Shown here: one piece after another, positions 1-7,888 of the stretch | How the letters are laid out: each line of letters begins with the position of its first letter | How positions within the stretch are numbered: the stretch's first letter is position 1 | DNA from: JBBRCX01 sp038204465 | GTDB taxonomy: Bacteria; Planctomycetota; Phycisphaerae; Tepidisphaerales; Tepidisphaeraceae | Length of the DNA stretch: 22,016 nucleotides | Direction: 5' to 3' | Assembly (NCBI GenBank): GCA_038204465.1 | Contig: JBBRCX010000076.1 | Coordinates: 1-22,016, forward strand | Notes under the pieces: model-generated | The model's input: only the letters and a program-made list of their open reading frames with translations | Told to the model about the DNA's origin: nothing | Databases searched by the model: none | Translations under genes and position numbers: made by a program

Positions 1-1188
1 GTCGTGGCGCGCAGCGCGCCCGCCGAGCGTCCAACGATTATCGTGCAGGGATCGGACAGCGACCTCGTTCTTTTCGCCGCCCCGAGCGCCCGCGTCGACG
101 CGACGGAACCGGTTCATCTTTGCGGCCGCGGCCAGTCCGACAACTGGCCGGCCCGGCAGCATGGCCCGGTCGTCGCGGACCTGGCGGGCGATGGCTCAAT
201 GCAGTTGCTGCGCGCGACCGCCGCCCCCTCCGGCGATGCCCGCCTCGTCGCTTCCGATCTCCTCGGCGCCGAGAAGTGGCATCATGATTTCAAATCCATC
301 CCCGGCTCCGCGCCGGTGTGGAATACGGGCGGCATCGTCCTGTGGCAGACCGGACATTTTACGGATGCGCGCCGCCGCGACGTGCTCGTGACCGTCCGCC
401 GCTCGATGATGCACAGTGAGGAGACGTGCCTTCTTTCGGGCGTCGACGGCAGGGAACTGTGGCGCCGAAACCGCCAGATCAACGATCGAGGCGTTGGTGG
501 CCCGTTCGCCATCGGCGATTTCGATGGTGACGGCTTGGACGATGCCGCCACGTTCTATCCGAGCGAGTTCTACATCCTTCACGGCAAGACCGGCGCCGAT
601 GTGATCGCCAAAAGCTGTGAGTGGCCGAATGTTCCTGCAAAGCCCGTCTTCTGGGGGCTCCCTGTCACGGGAGACTTTGAAAATGTCGGCAAACCGTCGC
701 TGTTCTTCGCCTCCAGCCGCGGCTCAATGAATGCCGTCGTGCGGTCGAACGGAAGCCTCGCGTGGTTCGACTTCCTGGACCACGGCGCTTTCGGCTACCC
801 GGCCTTCGGGCATTTCGACCGCAGCGGCCGCCTGCAGGCCATTGGCGCCGGCTTCGAAAACCAGGAGATCCGCTGCCTCGACACCGCCACCGGCAAGGTG
901 CTGTGGCGCATATCGGCTCCGGATGAACTGGTTGCCGGGCCCGCGCGCGTCGTCGAGAGCGCCAGCGCCGATCTGGATTCTGACGGCAAAGACGAAGCCG
1001 TTTTCACCGCCGGCAAGTTCATCTATTGCATCGGAAGCTCGAAAGACGGCAGCGAGGGGGCAGTTCTCTGGAAGCTACAGCTCCCCGCAACCATCGGTCC
1101 GCCCACCATTGCCGACGTCGAGGGCAACGGCGAGGCGTCAATCCTCGTCGTCGGCGACGACTCCACCGTCTACTGCATCCGCTGGTAG
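1..1188 (+). CDS. FG-GAP/VCBS-type beta-propeller protein, 5' partial
   Basis: The reading frame is open from the first base of the window to the TAG at 1186-1188, so the N-terminus is probably missing; the GTG at position 4 is only the first possible start. The visible ~394 residues are a repetitive beta-propeller. Acidic calcium-binding-type loops of the FG-GAP/VCBS kind recur: DLAGDG near residue 59, DFDGDGLDD near 172, DLDSDGKDE near 323 and DVEGNGE near 371, counted from the GTG. Blade-like phrases such as SGVDGRELWRR and DTATGKVLWR resemble PQQ-like propeller repeats. Such proteins are usually exported surface proteins of unknown ligand, often beside polysaccharide-use genes in planctomycetes. 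No signal peptide can be judged because the start is cut off. The gene converges on the GH78 gene with only 20 bp between stop codons. The fold call is firm; the function is unknown. Confidence 0.75.
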   Translation, partial: VVARSAPAERPTIIVQGSDSDLVLFAAPSARVDATEPVHLCGRGQSDNWPARQHGPVVADLAGDGSMQLLRATAAPSGDARLVASDLLGAEKWHHDFKSIPGSAPVWNTGGIVLWQTGHFTDARRRDVLVTVRRSMMHSEETCLLSGVDGRELWRRNRQINDRGVGGPFAIGDFDGDGLDDAATFYPSEFYILHGKTGADVIAKSCEWPNVPAKPVFWGLPVTGDFENVGKPSLFFASSRGSMNAVVRSNGSLAWFDFLDHGAFGYPAFGHFDRSGRLQAIGAGFENQEIRCLDTATGKVLWRISAPDELVAGPARVVESASADLDSDGKDEAVFTAGKFIYCIGSSKDGSEGAVLWKLQLPATIGPPTIADVEGNGEASILVVGDDSTVYCIRW

Positions 1189-1208
1189 ATGGCTGCGGCA
1201 CCCTCCGC

Positions 1209-3998
1209 TCACTTGCGCGCGGCCGTTTCATTGCGCCGCGACAGCGCGCTGGTGAATCGATACCTGCCTGAGCTGACCTCGAAGACCGCCCGCTGCAGTT
1301 CTGCTGGTCGCGCGCGAACGCCTTCGGCTGCTGATGCCGCCCGCCTGCTTTCCTTTACGCCTTTCGAGTCATCAGCAGGAACATGAACGATGGCGCTGCA
1401 GCCGGGCGGGATCTCGATCTCCAGCGTCAAGCGGTTGCCGTTTAGCTTCCATCCGGAGCGGATTCGGCCTCGAACCGATTGATACTCCGCCTTCGCCCAG
1501 GTCAGGTCTCGCACGATCTGCGGGCGCATGATGATCTTGTCAAAGCCGACGGCGTCCTCGGCCGGCTGAATGCCCGCGAGGTGCTTCACGAACCATTCGC
1601 CGATCGGCGCGAACATGGGGTGGTTGTGCGAATAGATGTTGTCGCTGAACGCCCACGTTTCCCAGAGCGTGGTCGCCCCGTTCTCGAGCATGTGCCCCCA
1701 GCCGGGAAAACTCTTCTGGTTCGCCAGCTCGCAGGCCACGTCGGCGCGCCCCATGTCGCTCAGCACCTGCAGCATGTACTTGGTGCCGAAAATCCCGGTG
1801 CTCACGTGCCCCTTATGCTGCTCGCGAATATCGGCCAGCAGCACGTTCAGCGCCGCTTGCTTCTGCTCCTCGGGCACGAGCCCCATGTAGAGCGCGAACG
1901 CTTGGCACGCCTGCGTGCCGGTGTCGTAACGGCCGCTCGACTGATCGAGGAATCGACGGTTAAACGCGGCGCGAATCTGTTCCGCCAGCGCGGCGTATTG
2001 CTCCGCGTCCGCGGCCCGCCCGATGAGCTTCGCGATGCGCGACAGCAGAAGCGTGTTGTAATAGTAAAACGCCGTACCTGTGAGCGCCTGCGGCTTCGGA
2101 ACCAGGCTCTCATGATCGCTGATGCCATTGATCAGAATGTGTCCGTCGGCCTTCGATCGCAGCAGCTCCACCCATCGCCTGCTGGCTTCGTACTGCTCCT
2201 CGAAGAGCCGCCGCTCGCCGTAGTATTGATAGAGTTGCCATTGCAGGAGCGGGTAGGCGGTGCCCCATCCGACCGGCCCGGCATTTCCGCCCAGCCCGTC
2301 GGTGTTGTTGCCGACGAACGGCGCGGTCTCGGTGATGCCGCCGTCGGGGCATGCCGCTTCGGCGAAGTCGTGCACTGCCTTCGTGTAGAAGCTGGCCATG
2401 TCGAAGTTGAGCAGAAAGGTTTCGCTGGAAGCGACGATGTCGCCTCCGTAGCCAAACTTCTCGCGGTGCGGGCAGTCCGACTGCACGCTGAACAGGTTGC
2501 TCAATTGTGTCCAGCGGATCACCTCATCGATCCGGTTGAACATTTCGTTGGAACAGGAGAATGACCCGGCCGGCTTCACGTCGGAGTTCAGCCGCAGCCC
2601 CTGGAGCAGGTCCAACGAGGGCGGATTCGGCAACCCGCTCACTTCGGCGTAACGAAAGCCGCGGAAGGTGAACCGCTGCGTATAGCTCTCGCGCGACTTG
2701 CCGCTGCACACGTAAACGTCGCTCTGGAACGCGGTCTGCGGCACGCCGACGCCGTCATAGCGGTAATCCTTACCGCCACGTTTCACCTGCCCGGCGACCG
2801 AGGTCATGCCGTTGAGCGTGCCGTCGGGATAGAGCAACTCCCCGTACCGGAGGGTGATGCGCGTGCCGCGCGCGGCGCTGGGACGCAGGCGAATCCAGCC
2901 GGCGAAGTTCTGTCCGAAGTCGAAGAGATACACGCCCGGAGCCGGCTCGGTCAGCGCGACGGGCTTCAGAGTCCGCGTGTGCCGGATCGGCGGCGCTTCC
3001 TGCCACCGCAGCGGACCGATCGGATCGTCGATCACTGCCGGCGTTTGCCATTCGGAATCATCAAAGCCAGCTTTGTCCCAGCCGCGCTGCTCGTTGCGCG
3101 CATCGTACACTTCGCCGAGATAGACATTGTTTCGCAGGATGGGACTGTGGCCGACCTTCCAGCTCGTGTCGGTCACGATGGCTTGCGAGGTGCCGTCTTC
3201 GTAATCGATGACCAGCCGGAGGAGCCCGCGCGGCCGGCCGATCGTGAGGAACTCGCGGAGGTTGTACGTGTACCACATCCGCAGCGGCAGCGGGTTGTAC
3301 CACCCATTGCCCAGGATCATCCCCGCGGCATTTGCGCCCTGCTGCAGCAGCGCGGTAACGTCGTACGCCGAGTACGGGACACGCTGCGAGTAAGTTGTCC
3401 AGCCGGGGTCGAGCAGGTGCTTGCCGACGCGCTGGCCGTTGAGCGAGAACTCGTAGTAACCAAGCCCGCTGACGTAAGCGCGGGCGCGGGCGATGGGTCT
3501 GTCGATCGCGAATTCCCTGCGCAGCAGGGGGGCCGGATCGTCGCGATAGAACTCCTCCTCGCTTGCCGGCGCCGCTCCCGCCTTTCCGATCCAGCTCGCC
3601 TGCCATTCGCCGGCCTCCATCAGCCCCATCTCCCACCGCGCGGGCTGGCTGTAGTCCGACGGCAGATCCTGATCGTCCCACACGCGCAGCTTCCAATGCA
3701 CCTCGCGCCCCGATGTCAAAGGCTTACCGGCATAAATCGCCGCCGGTTCATCAGAGCGCACCTGCCCGCTGTCCCACAGGTCCGCCACGCCCGCGGCTAG
3801 CTTTTCCAACGTCGACGCAGCCAGAATCTGGAATGCCGTCTGCCTCGCACCGCGCCGCGCGCTCGACAGGGCCCAGGTCAGGCGGGGCGAAGCGATGTCG
3901 ATGCCCAGCGGATTCTCGTGATACTCACACCGCAACCCGTGCGCCGTCAGTTGAACATCCCTGCGGGTCTGCGTTTCGGTGGAATCAGTTGATGTCAT
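1209..3998 (-). CDS. Alpha-L-rhamnosidase, glycoside hydrolase family 78
   Basis: A 929-residue inverting glycosidase that releases terminal alpha-L-rhamnose from plant or algal glycans such as rhamnogalacturonan or glycosides. The start MTSTDSTETQ at 3998 is chosen because AGGAAG lies 6 nt upstream and family homology (LRCEYHENPLGIDIASPRLTW) begins soon after; the frame is open further upstream but that stretch is low-quality Arg/Gly-rich sequence. Order of domains expected for the family: N-terminal beta-sandwiches, (alpha/alpha)6 catalytic barrel, C-terminal beta-sandwich. The catalytic block DCPHREKFGYGGD gives D508, E513 and D520, the same D(+5)E(+7)D spacing as the essential residues of Bacillus RhaB. 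The second block GATTLWETW (774-782) and the following SHNH are also typical. No signal peptide or membrane segment is visible, so a cytoplasmic enzyme is inferred. It is divergent from the Gfo/Idh-DUF4838 operon, which suggests shared regulation. Confidence 0.93.
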   Translation of the reverse strand: MTSTDSTETQTRRDVQLTAHGLRCEYHENPLGIDIASPRLTWALSSARRGARQTAFQILAASTLEKLAAGVADLWDSGQVRSDEPAAIYAGKPLTSGREVHWKLRVWDDQDLPSDYSQPARWEMGLMEAGEWQASWIGKAGAAPASEEEFYRDDPAPLLRREFAIDRPIARARAYVSGLGYYEFSLNGQRVGKHLLDPGWTTYSQRVPYSAYDVTALLQQGANAAGMILGNGWYNPLPLRMWYTYNLREFLTIGRPRGLLRLVIDYEDGTSQAIVTDTSWKVGHSPILRNNVYLGEVYDARNEQRGWDKAGFDDSEWQTPAVIDDPIGPLRWQEAPPIRHTRTLKPVALTEPAPGVYLFDFGQNFAGWIRLRPSAARGTRITLRYGELLYPDGTLNGMTSVAGQVKRGGKDYRYDGVGVPQTAFQSDVYVCSGKSRESYTQRFTFRGFRYAEVSGLPNPPSLDLLQGLRLNSDVKPAGSFSCSNEMFNRIDEVIRWTQLSNLFSVQSDCPHREKFGYGGDIVASSETFLLNFDMASFYTKAVHDFAEAACPDGGITETAPFVGNNTDGLGGNAGPVGWGTAYPLLQWQLYQYYGERRLFEEQYEASRRWVELLRSKADGHILINGISDHESLVPKPQALTGTAFYYYNTLLLSRIAKLIGRAADAEQYAALAEQIRAAFNRRFLDQSSGRYDTGTQACQAFALYMGLVPEEQKQAALNVLLADIREQHKGHVSTGIFGTKYMLQVLSDMGRADVACELANQKSFPGWGHMLENGATTLWETWAFSDNIYSHNHPMFAPIGEWFVKHLAGIQPAEDAVGFDKIIMRPQIVRDLTWAKAEYQSVRGRIRSGWKLNGNRLTLEIEIPPGCSAIVHVPADDSKGVKESRRAASAAEGVRARPAELQRAVFEVSSGRYRFTSALSRRNETAARK

Positions 3999-4194
3999 AA
4001 GCTTCCTGCGAGTCGCGGCCTTCATACGCCATCCTCGCCCATGCTTCAATTTCCGCTGTGTACTCGAGTGCCGCTTGCCGACGCCGCCTTGCCCATTACC
4101 ATGTCGATCGTGTTTCCGGTCCCCCCGTCTTAATGTTGCTGGCCCTTCCATTGCGCGGCTGCGATGCCGCGCCCTTCCCTGACCCGGTGGACGC
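3999..4194. promoter_or_regulatory. Divergent intergenic region between GH78 and Gfo/Idh genes
   Basis: These 196 bp must hold the promoters for the reverse-strand rhamnosidase and the forward oxidoreductase operon. On the reverse strand a clear Shine-Dalgarno (AGGAAG) abuts the GH78 start. On the forward strand the ATG at 4195 has only a weak GGTGG upstream. I found no convincing -35/-10 pair and no clean operator palindrome; the CGATCG at about 4107 is not extended symmetrically. The shared-control role is inferred from arrangement only. Confidence 0.4.
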
Positions 4195-5412
4195 ATGACG
4201 CCAGTAACCTTCGGTTGTGTCGGCCTAGGCGGCTACGCAGGAAGCATCTGCGAATTGCTCGAATCGATGACCGACGCGCCCCAGCCGATGGTGCGCCTTT
4301 CCGCGGCGTGCGAGCCCGACCAGGCTACGCACGCGCAGAAGATCGCGGAGCTTCAACGCCGCGGCGTACCCGTCTTCGCAAATTACGAGGACCTGCTTGC
4401 ATCGGACGTGGAGTCGGTATGGCTGCCGCTGCCGATTGACCTGCATCGCCCGTTCAGCGAGAGGGCGCTCGCTGCCGGCAAGGCGGTGATGTGTGAGAAG
4501 CCGGTCGCCGGCACCGTCGACGATCTTGACGCGATGATCGCTGCCCGCGATCGCGCTGCACGGCCTCTCACGATCGGCTTCCAGCACATGTACCTGCCGG
4601 AAATGATCGGCCTCAAGCGCCGCCTGCTCGACGGAAGGATCGGGCATATCAAGTCCGCTGCGCTGTGCGCCTGCTGGCCGCGGGATAGCCGGTATTACCA
4701 GCGCAACGCGTGGGCGGGGCGGCTGAAGCATCGCGGTGTATGGGTGCTGGACAGCCCGGCGAACAACGCGCTCGCCCACTACATCAACATGGTGCTGTTC
4801 CTGCTTGGCCGCGAGCCCTATGAAGCGGCGCAGTGCCGATCGATCGAGGCGGAGCTGTACCGCGCCAATGCCATCGAGAATTACGATACGTGCAGCATTC
4901 GAATTCGCACGGACAACGGTGCGACGTTCCTGATCCTGCTGACGCACGCCTGCAGCGAGCTGGTGAATCCGCAGGTCCGCCTCGAAGGCGGCGCCGGCTC
5001 GATCACCTTCACGGCCAGCGATCGGCTGCAGCTCGAAGGACGTGAACGAGAGCTCGTGATCGAAGGCGATAGCCGCGCGTTTATGGTGCGGCGCTTCGTC
5101 CACCTGCTGCGCGGGGTCGCGGACGAGGCGGCGGTCGCGACGCTGGAGACGTCGCGCCCTCATCTGGTGACGATCAACGCGGCTTCGCAGGCGTCGCCGG
5201 CGCGGACGATCGCCGAGCCGTTCATCGAAGAGATGAATCGCGACGGCGGGACTCTTCGCGCCATCAAGAACATCGACAACCTCCTGCAGACGTGCGCCGC
5301 GAAGGGGAAGATGCTCCACGAAAGCGGCCTCGCGCCCTGGACATCGCCCGCGGCGGCGTTGGACACGAGTCACTACCGGAACTTTCATCTTGCGAGCGTA
5401 ACCAGAGCCTGA
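4195..5412 (+). CDS. Gfo/Idh/MocA family NAD(P)-dependent oxidoreductase
   Basis: A 405-residue sugar or polyol dehydrogenase-like protein. The N-terminal Rossmann fold shows the dinucleotide motif GCVGLGGYAG (residues 7-16), and the family hallmark EKP (101-103, in MCEKPVAG) supplies the catalytic/nicotinamide lysine K102. The later WVLDSPANNALAHYINMV segment (about 183-200) fits the D-x(n)-H active-site region of the alpha/beta C-terminal domain. The substrate cannot be read from sequence. Family members oxidise or epimerise sugars, and the neighbours (GH78 divergent, DUF4838 7 bp downstream) suggest a step in processing a released sugar or uronic acid. The protein has no signal peptide, in contrast to many secreted planctomycete members of this family, so it is probably cytoplasmic. 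It is co-transcribed with the next gene. Confidence 0.9.
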   Translation: MTPVTFGCVGLGGYAGSICELLESMTDAPQPMVRLSAACEPDQATHAQKIAELQRRGVPVFANYEDLLASDVESVWLPLPIDLHRPFSERALAAGKAVMCEKPVAGTVDDLDAMIAARDRAARPLTIGFQHMYLPEMIGLKRRLLDGRIGHIKSAALCACWPRDSRYYQRNAWAGRLKHRGVWVLDSPANNALAHYINMVLFLLGREPYEAAQCRSIEAELYRANAIENYDTCSIRIRTDNGATFLILLTHACSELVNPQVRLEGGAGSITFTASDRLQLEGRERELVIEGDSRAFMVRRFVHLLRGVADEAAVATLETSRPHLVTINAASQASPARTIAEPFIEEMNRDGGTLRAIKNIDNLLQTCAAKGKMLHESGLAPWTSPAAALDTSHYRNFHLASVTRA

Positions 5413-5419
5413 GGACACG

Positions 5420-7840
5420 ATGGGACTTCGATTGATCGACGAGAAGCGCGCGATAGCGACACTGGTGCTCGGCGCCGGTGCGGGGCCGGTCGAGCGCCAC
5501 GCCGCCGAAGAATTGCAGACGCACCTGGAGCAGATTGCCGGAACGCGACTGCCTGTCGCTGACGCTTCGCCCCGGGACGAGCCGGCGGTTCTTCTGGGCC
5601 GCACTCCCGAAGTCGAGCGCCTTTTGGGCGATTTCGACTGGTCGGCATTGAAAGAAGACGGAATTGTCGTTCGCACCGTCGGGGACAGACTGGTCCTCGC
5701 CGGGGCGACGCCGCGCGGAACGCTCTACGCCGTTTACGAGTTGCTGGAAAACGTGCTCGGCTGCCGCTGGCTCACGAAATCGTCCAGCGTCATTCCCAAG
5801 CGCCTGCAGCTAACGATCGAGCCGCTGGACATTACCTATGTCCCGCCGTTTCGCTACCGCGAGCCGTTCTTCTCGGTCGCTTGCGACGCCGACTGGGCTG
5901 CGCGCAATCGCGCCAATGGCTCCTTCTTCCCACTGGATGAAAAGCGCGGCGGAAAGATCAGCTATGCCGGCTTCGTTCACACGTTTTACGCGCTGGTGCC
6001 GCCTGAAGAGCATTTCAAGACCCATCCCGAATACTTTTCCGAGCTGGATGGCGTGCGCGTGGACGTGGGCGGGCAGCTCTGTCTCACCAACCCAGAGCTC
6101 ATTGGCGTCGTGACCGACAAAGCCCGCCAGTGGCTGCGCGAGCAGCCGGATGCGCGCATCCTCTCGATCTCGCAGAACGACTGGAACGGCAACTGCCAGT
6201 GCGTCCATTGCCGGGCGATGGACGAGCGCGAGGGCTCGCCCTCGGGGGCGCTGGTGCGGTTTGTCAACGCGGTGGCAGAGCGACTTGAGCCGGAGTTTCC
6301 ACATGTCCTGTTCGACACGATCGCCTACACCTACACCGTCGCGCCGCCGCGGGAGGCGCGGCCGCGAAAGAACGTGATCATCCGCCTGTGCCAGATCGCG
6401 CCGTGTTGCGACGGGCATCCGCTGGAAGCGTGCGACATGAACCGCGACTTCATCGGATACCTGAAGCGGTGGGGCGAGATTTCGCATGAAGTGTTCATCT
6501 GGGACTATTTCACCAACTTCTGGCATTACTTTTTGCCCTTCCCAAACCTCGACGCGATCCTCGCCGATGTTCCGGTGCTGGCGCGGGCGGGAGTGACCGG
6601 GATGTTCGCCCAGGGCGATGGCACCCCTGCGAAAGGATCGGGCGAGTTCGCCGAGCTGCGCGCGTATCTCTTCGCCAAGCTGCTGTGGGACCCGTATCGC
6701 GACGGCAAAGCGGTTATCAAAGAATTCGCCGAGCTTTATTACGGGCCGGCCGCGCAGCCGATCCTGGAATACATCGAGAAGCTGCACCAGCAGGTGCGCG
6801 GCAAGCCGATCCATTTCAACCTCTTTTCGCCGCCCGATCAGGCGTACCTGAACCCACAGATGATCGCCGAGGCGGAACGCCTCTTCGACGACGCGGAGCG
6901 CCACGTTGTCAATGACCCGGAGCGGCTCGAGCGCGTGCGGACGGCCCGGCTGCCGCTGCAGTATCTGAAAATCCGCGATGGATTGGTCTTCACGGTCAAG
7001 GGAAACCGCTACGAGCCAGCCGACCCGCGCCAGGCCCAGATCGCGAATGATTTTTACGCGCGCGCGGCCGCGAGCGGCGCGGGTGCCCTGCGCGAGCTTG
7101 GACAGAGCATTGATATCGAGGCGAAGAATGTTCAGGGCTGCGATGTCGTGCATCTGGAAAATGACGGGCTCAAGCTCACGGTCGTGCCGGCGCTGGGCGG
7201 CAGGATCCTGCGCCTGCGGAAGGGCGACGGCGCGGATTGGATGCACTGGCCCCTGCCGCGCGAGTCCGACCTGCCCTTCGCGGGCGGGTATGAAGAATAC
7301 AGCGAGCAGCACTATCGCTCGCCGGGTTGGTCGGATGTGTTCGATGCGAAGGTGTCCGGCTCTTCGGTTGAGTTGTCCGCGAAGCTGAAGAACGGTCTTA
7401 CGCTGACCCGACGGTATGCGCTGGAGAACGGCGCGCTGCGCATCCGTTCCACTCTGACGAACCACCGCGAAAGACCAATCACGGCGACGCTTCGCGCGCA
7501 TCCCGAGTTTGATCCGGGCGACTGGTCCCGCGCAGCCGTGCGACTCCGGAACGCAGACGGGCGGGCGATCGAGCGGCAGCCGTGGCAGCAGGAGGAGGGG
7601 CGCGATGGATCGCTCTGGCTGCGAAGCGCCGATCTTCCGGCCGGGCGCTGGTCGCTGCGCCGCGCAGGCGGCGATGAGCTCGCGATCGAATTTTATCCCG
7701 GTTCCGTCGAGCAATGCCTGCTGAGCTGGGACAAGCCGCTGGGCATCGTCCGCTTCGACATGTATACCGCGTCACAATCACTTGATACGGGACAATCGCT
7801 CATGTTGGAACAACGCTGGGTTCCCGCGTTTGCGACTTGA
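5420..7840 (+). CDS. DUF4838 glycoside-hydrolase-like protein with mutarotase-like C-terminal domain
   Basis: An 806-residue protein starting at ATG 5420, after GAGGA, 7 bp beyond the preceding stop, so clearly in one operon. Residues ~1-135 look like the GH67/GH20b-type N-terminal alpha/beta domain (HAAEELQTHLEQIAG; TLYAVYELLENVLGCRWL). Residues ~140-450 match DUF4838: the signature SQNDWNGNCQCVHC, with C259, C261 and C264, then EGSPSGALVRFVNAVAE and NVIIRLCQIAPCC. This is a TIM-barrel family related in architecture to alpha-glucuronidases; activity of most members is unproven. Residues ~570-806 look like a galactose-mutarotase/aldose-epimerase-type beta-sandwich (LKLTVVPALGGRILRL, then GLTLTRRYALENGALRIRSTLTN). 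No signal peptide is present. A cytoplasmic glycosidase acting with the neighbouring rhamnosidase and oxidoreductase is an inference. The domain call is firm; the substrate is unknown. Confidence 0.85.
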   Translation: MGLRLIDEKRAIATLVLGAGAGPVERHAAEELQTHLEQIAGTRLPVADASPRDEPAVLLGRTPEVERLLGDFDWSALKEDGIVVRTVGDRLVLAGATPRGTLYAVYELLENVLGCRWLTKSSSVIPKRLQLTIEPLDITYVPPFRYREPFFSVACDADWAARNRANGSFFPLDEKRGGKISYAGFVHTFYALVPPEEHFKTHPEYFSELDGVRVDVGGQLCLTNPELIGVVTDKARQWLREQPDARILSISQNDWNGNCQCVHCRAMDEREGSPSGALVRFVNAVAERLEPEFPHVLFDTIAYTYTVAPPREARPRKNVIIRLCQIAPCCDGHPLEACDMNRDFIGYLKRWGEISHEVFIWDYFTNFWHYFLPFPNLDAILADVPVLARAGVTGMFAQGDGTPAKGSGEFAELRAYLFAKLLWDPYRDGKAVIKEFAELYYGPAAQPILEYIEKLHQQVRGKPIHFNLFSPPDQAYLNPQMIAEAERLFDDAERHVVNDPERLERVRTARLPLQYLKIRDGLVFTVKGNRYEPADPRQAQIANDFYARAAASGAGALRELGQSIDIEAKNVQGCDVVHLENDGLKLTVVPALGGRILRLRKGDGADWMHWPLPRESDLPFAGGYEEYSEQHYRSPGWSDVFDAKVSGSSVELSAKLKNGLTLTRRYALENGALRIRSTLTNHRERPITATLRAHPEFDPGDWSRAAVRLRNADGRAIERQPWQQEEGRDGSLWLRSADLPAGRWSLRRAGGDELAIEFYPGSVEQCLLSWDKPLGIVRFDMYTASQSLDTGQSLMLEQRWVPAFAT

Positions 7841-7888
7841 CGCGATGTCGTTTAAGAACATGGCCGTTCGGAAACGACTGACGGCTTC

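Noticed and set aside
1479..2564. Long forward-strand frame (361 codons) inside the rhamnosidase gene
   Set aside because: It is antisense to clear GH78 coding sequence, and its product is Arg/His/Val-rich shadow sequence with no family match.
3999..4196. 66-residue N-terminal extension of the rhamnosidase
   Set aside because: Arg/Gly-rich with no family similarity, would overlap the divergent gene's start, and a good ribosome site precedes ATG 3998.
5810..7714. Long reverse-strand frame (634 codons) inside the DUF4838 gene
   Set aside because: It is the antisense shadow typical of GC-rich genes; the forward frame has family motifs throughout.
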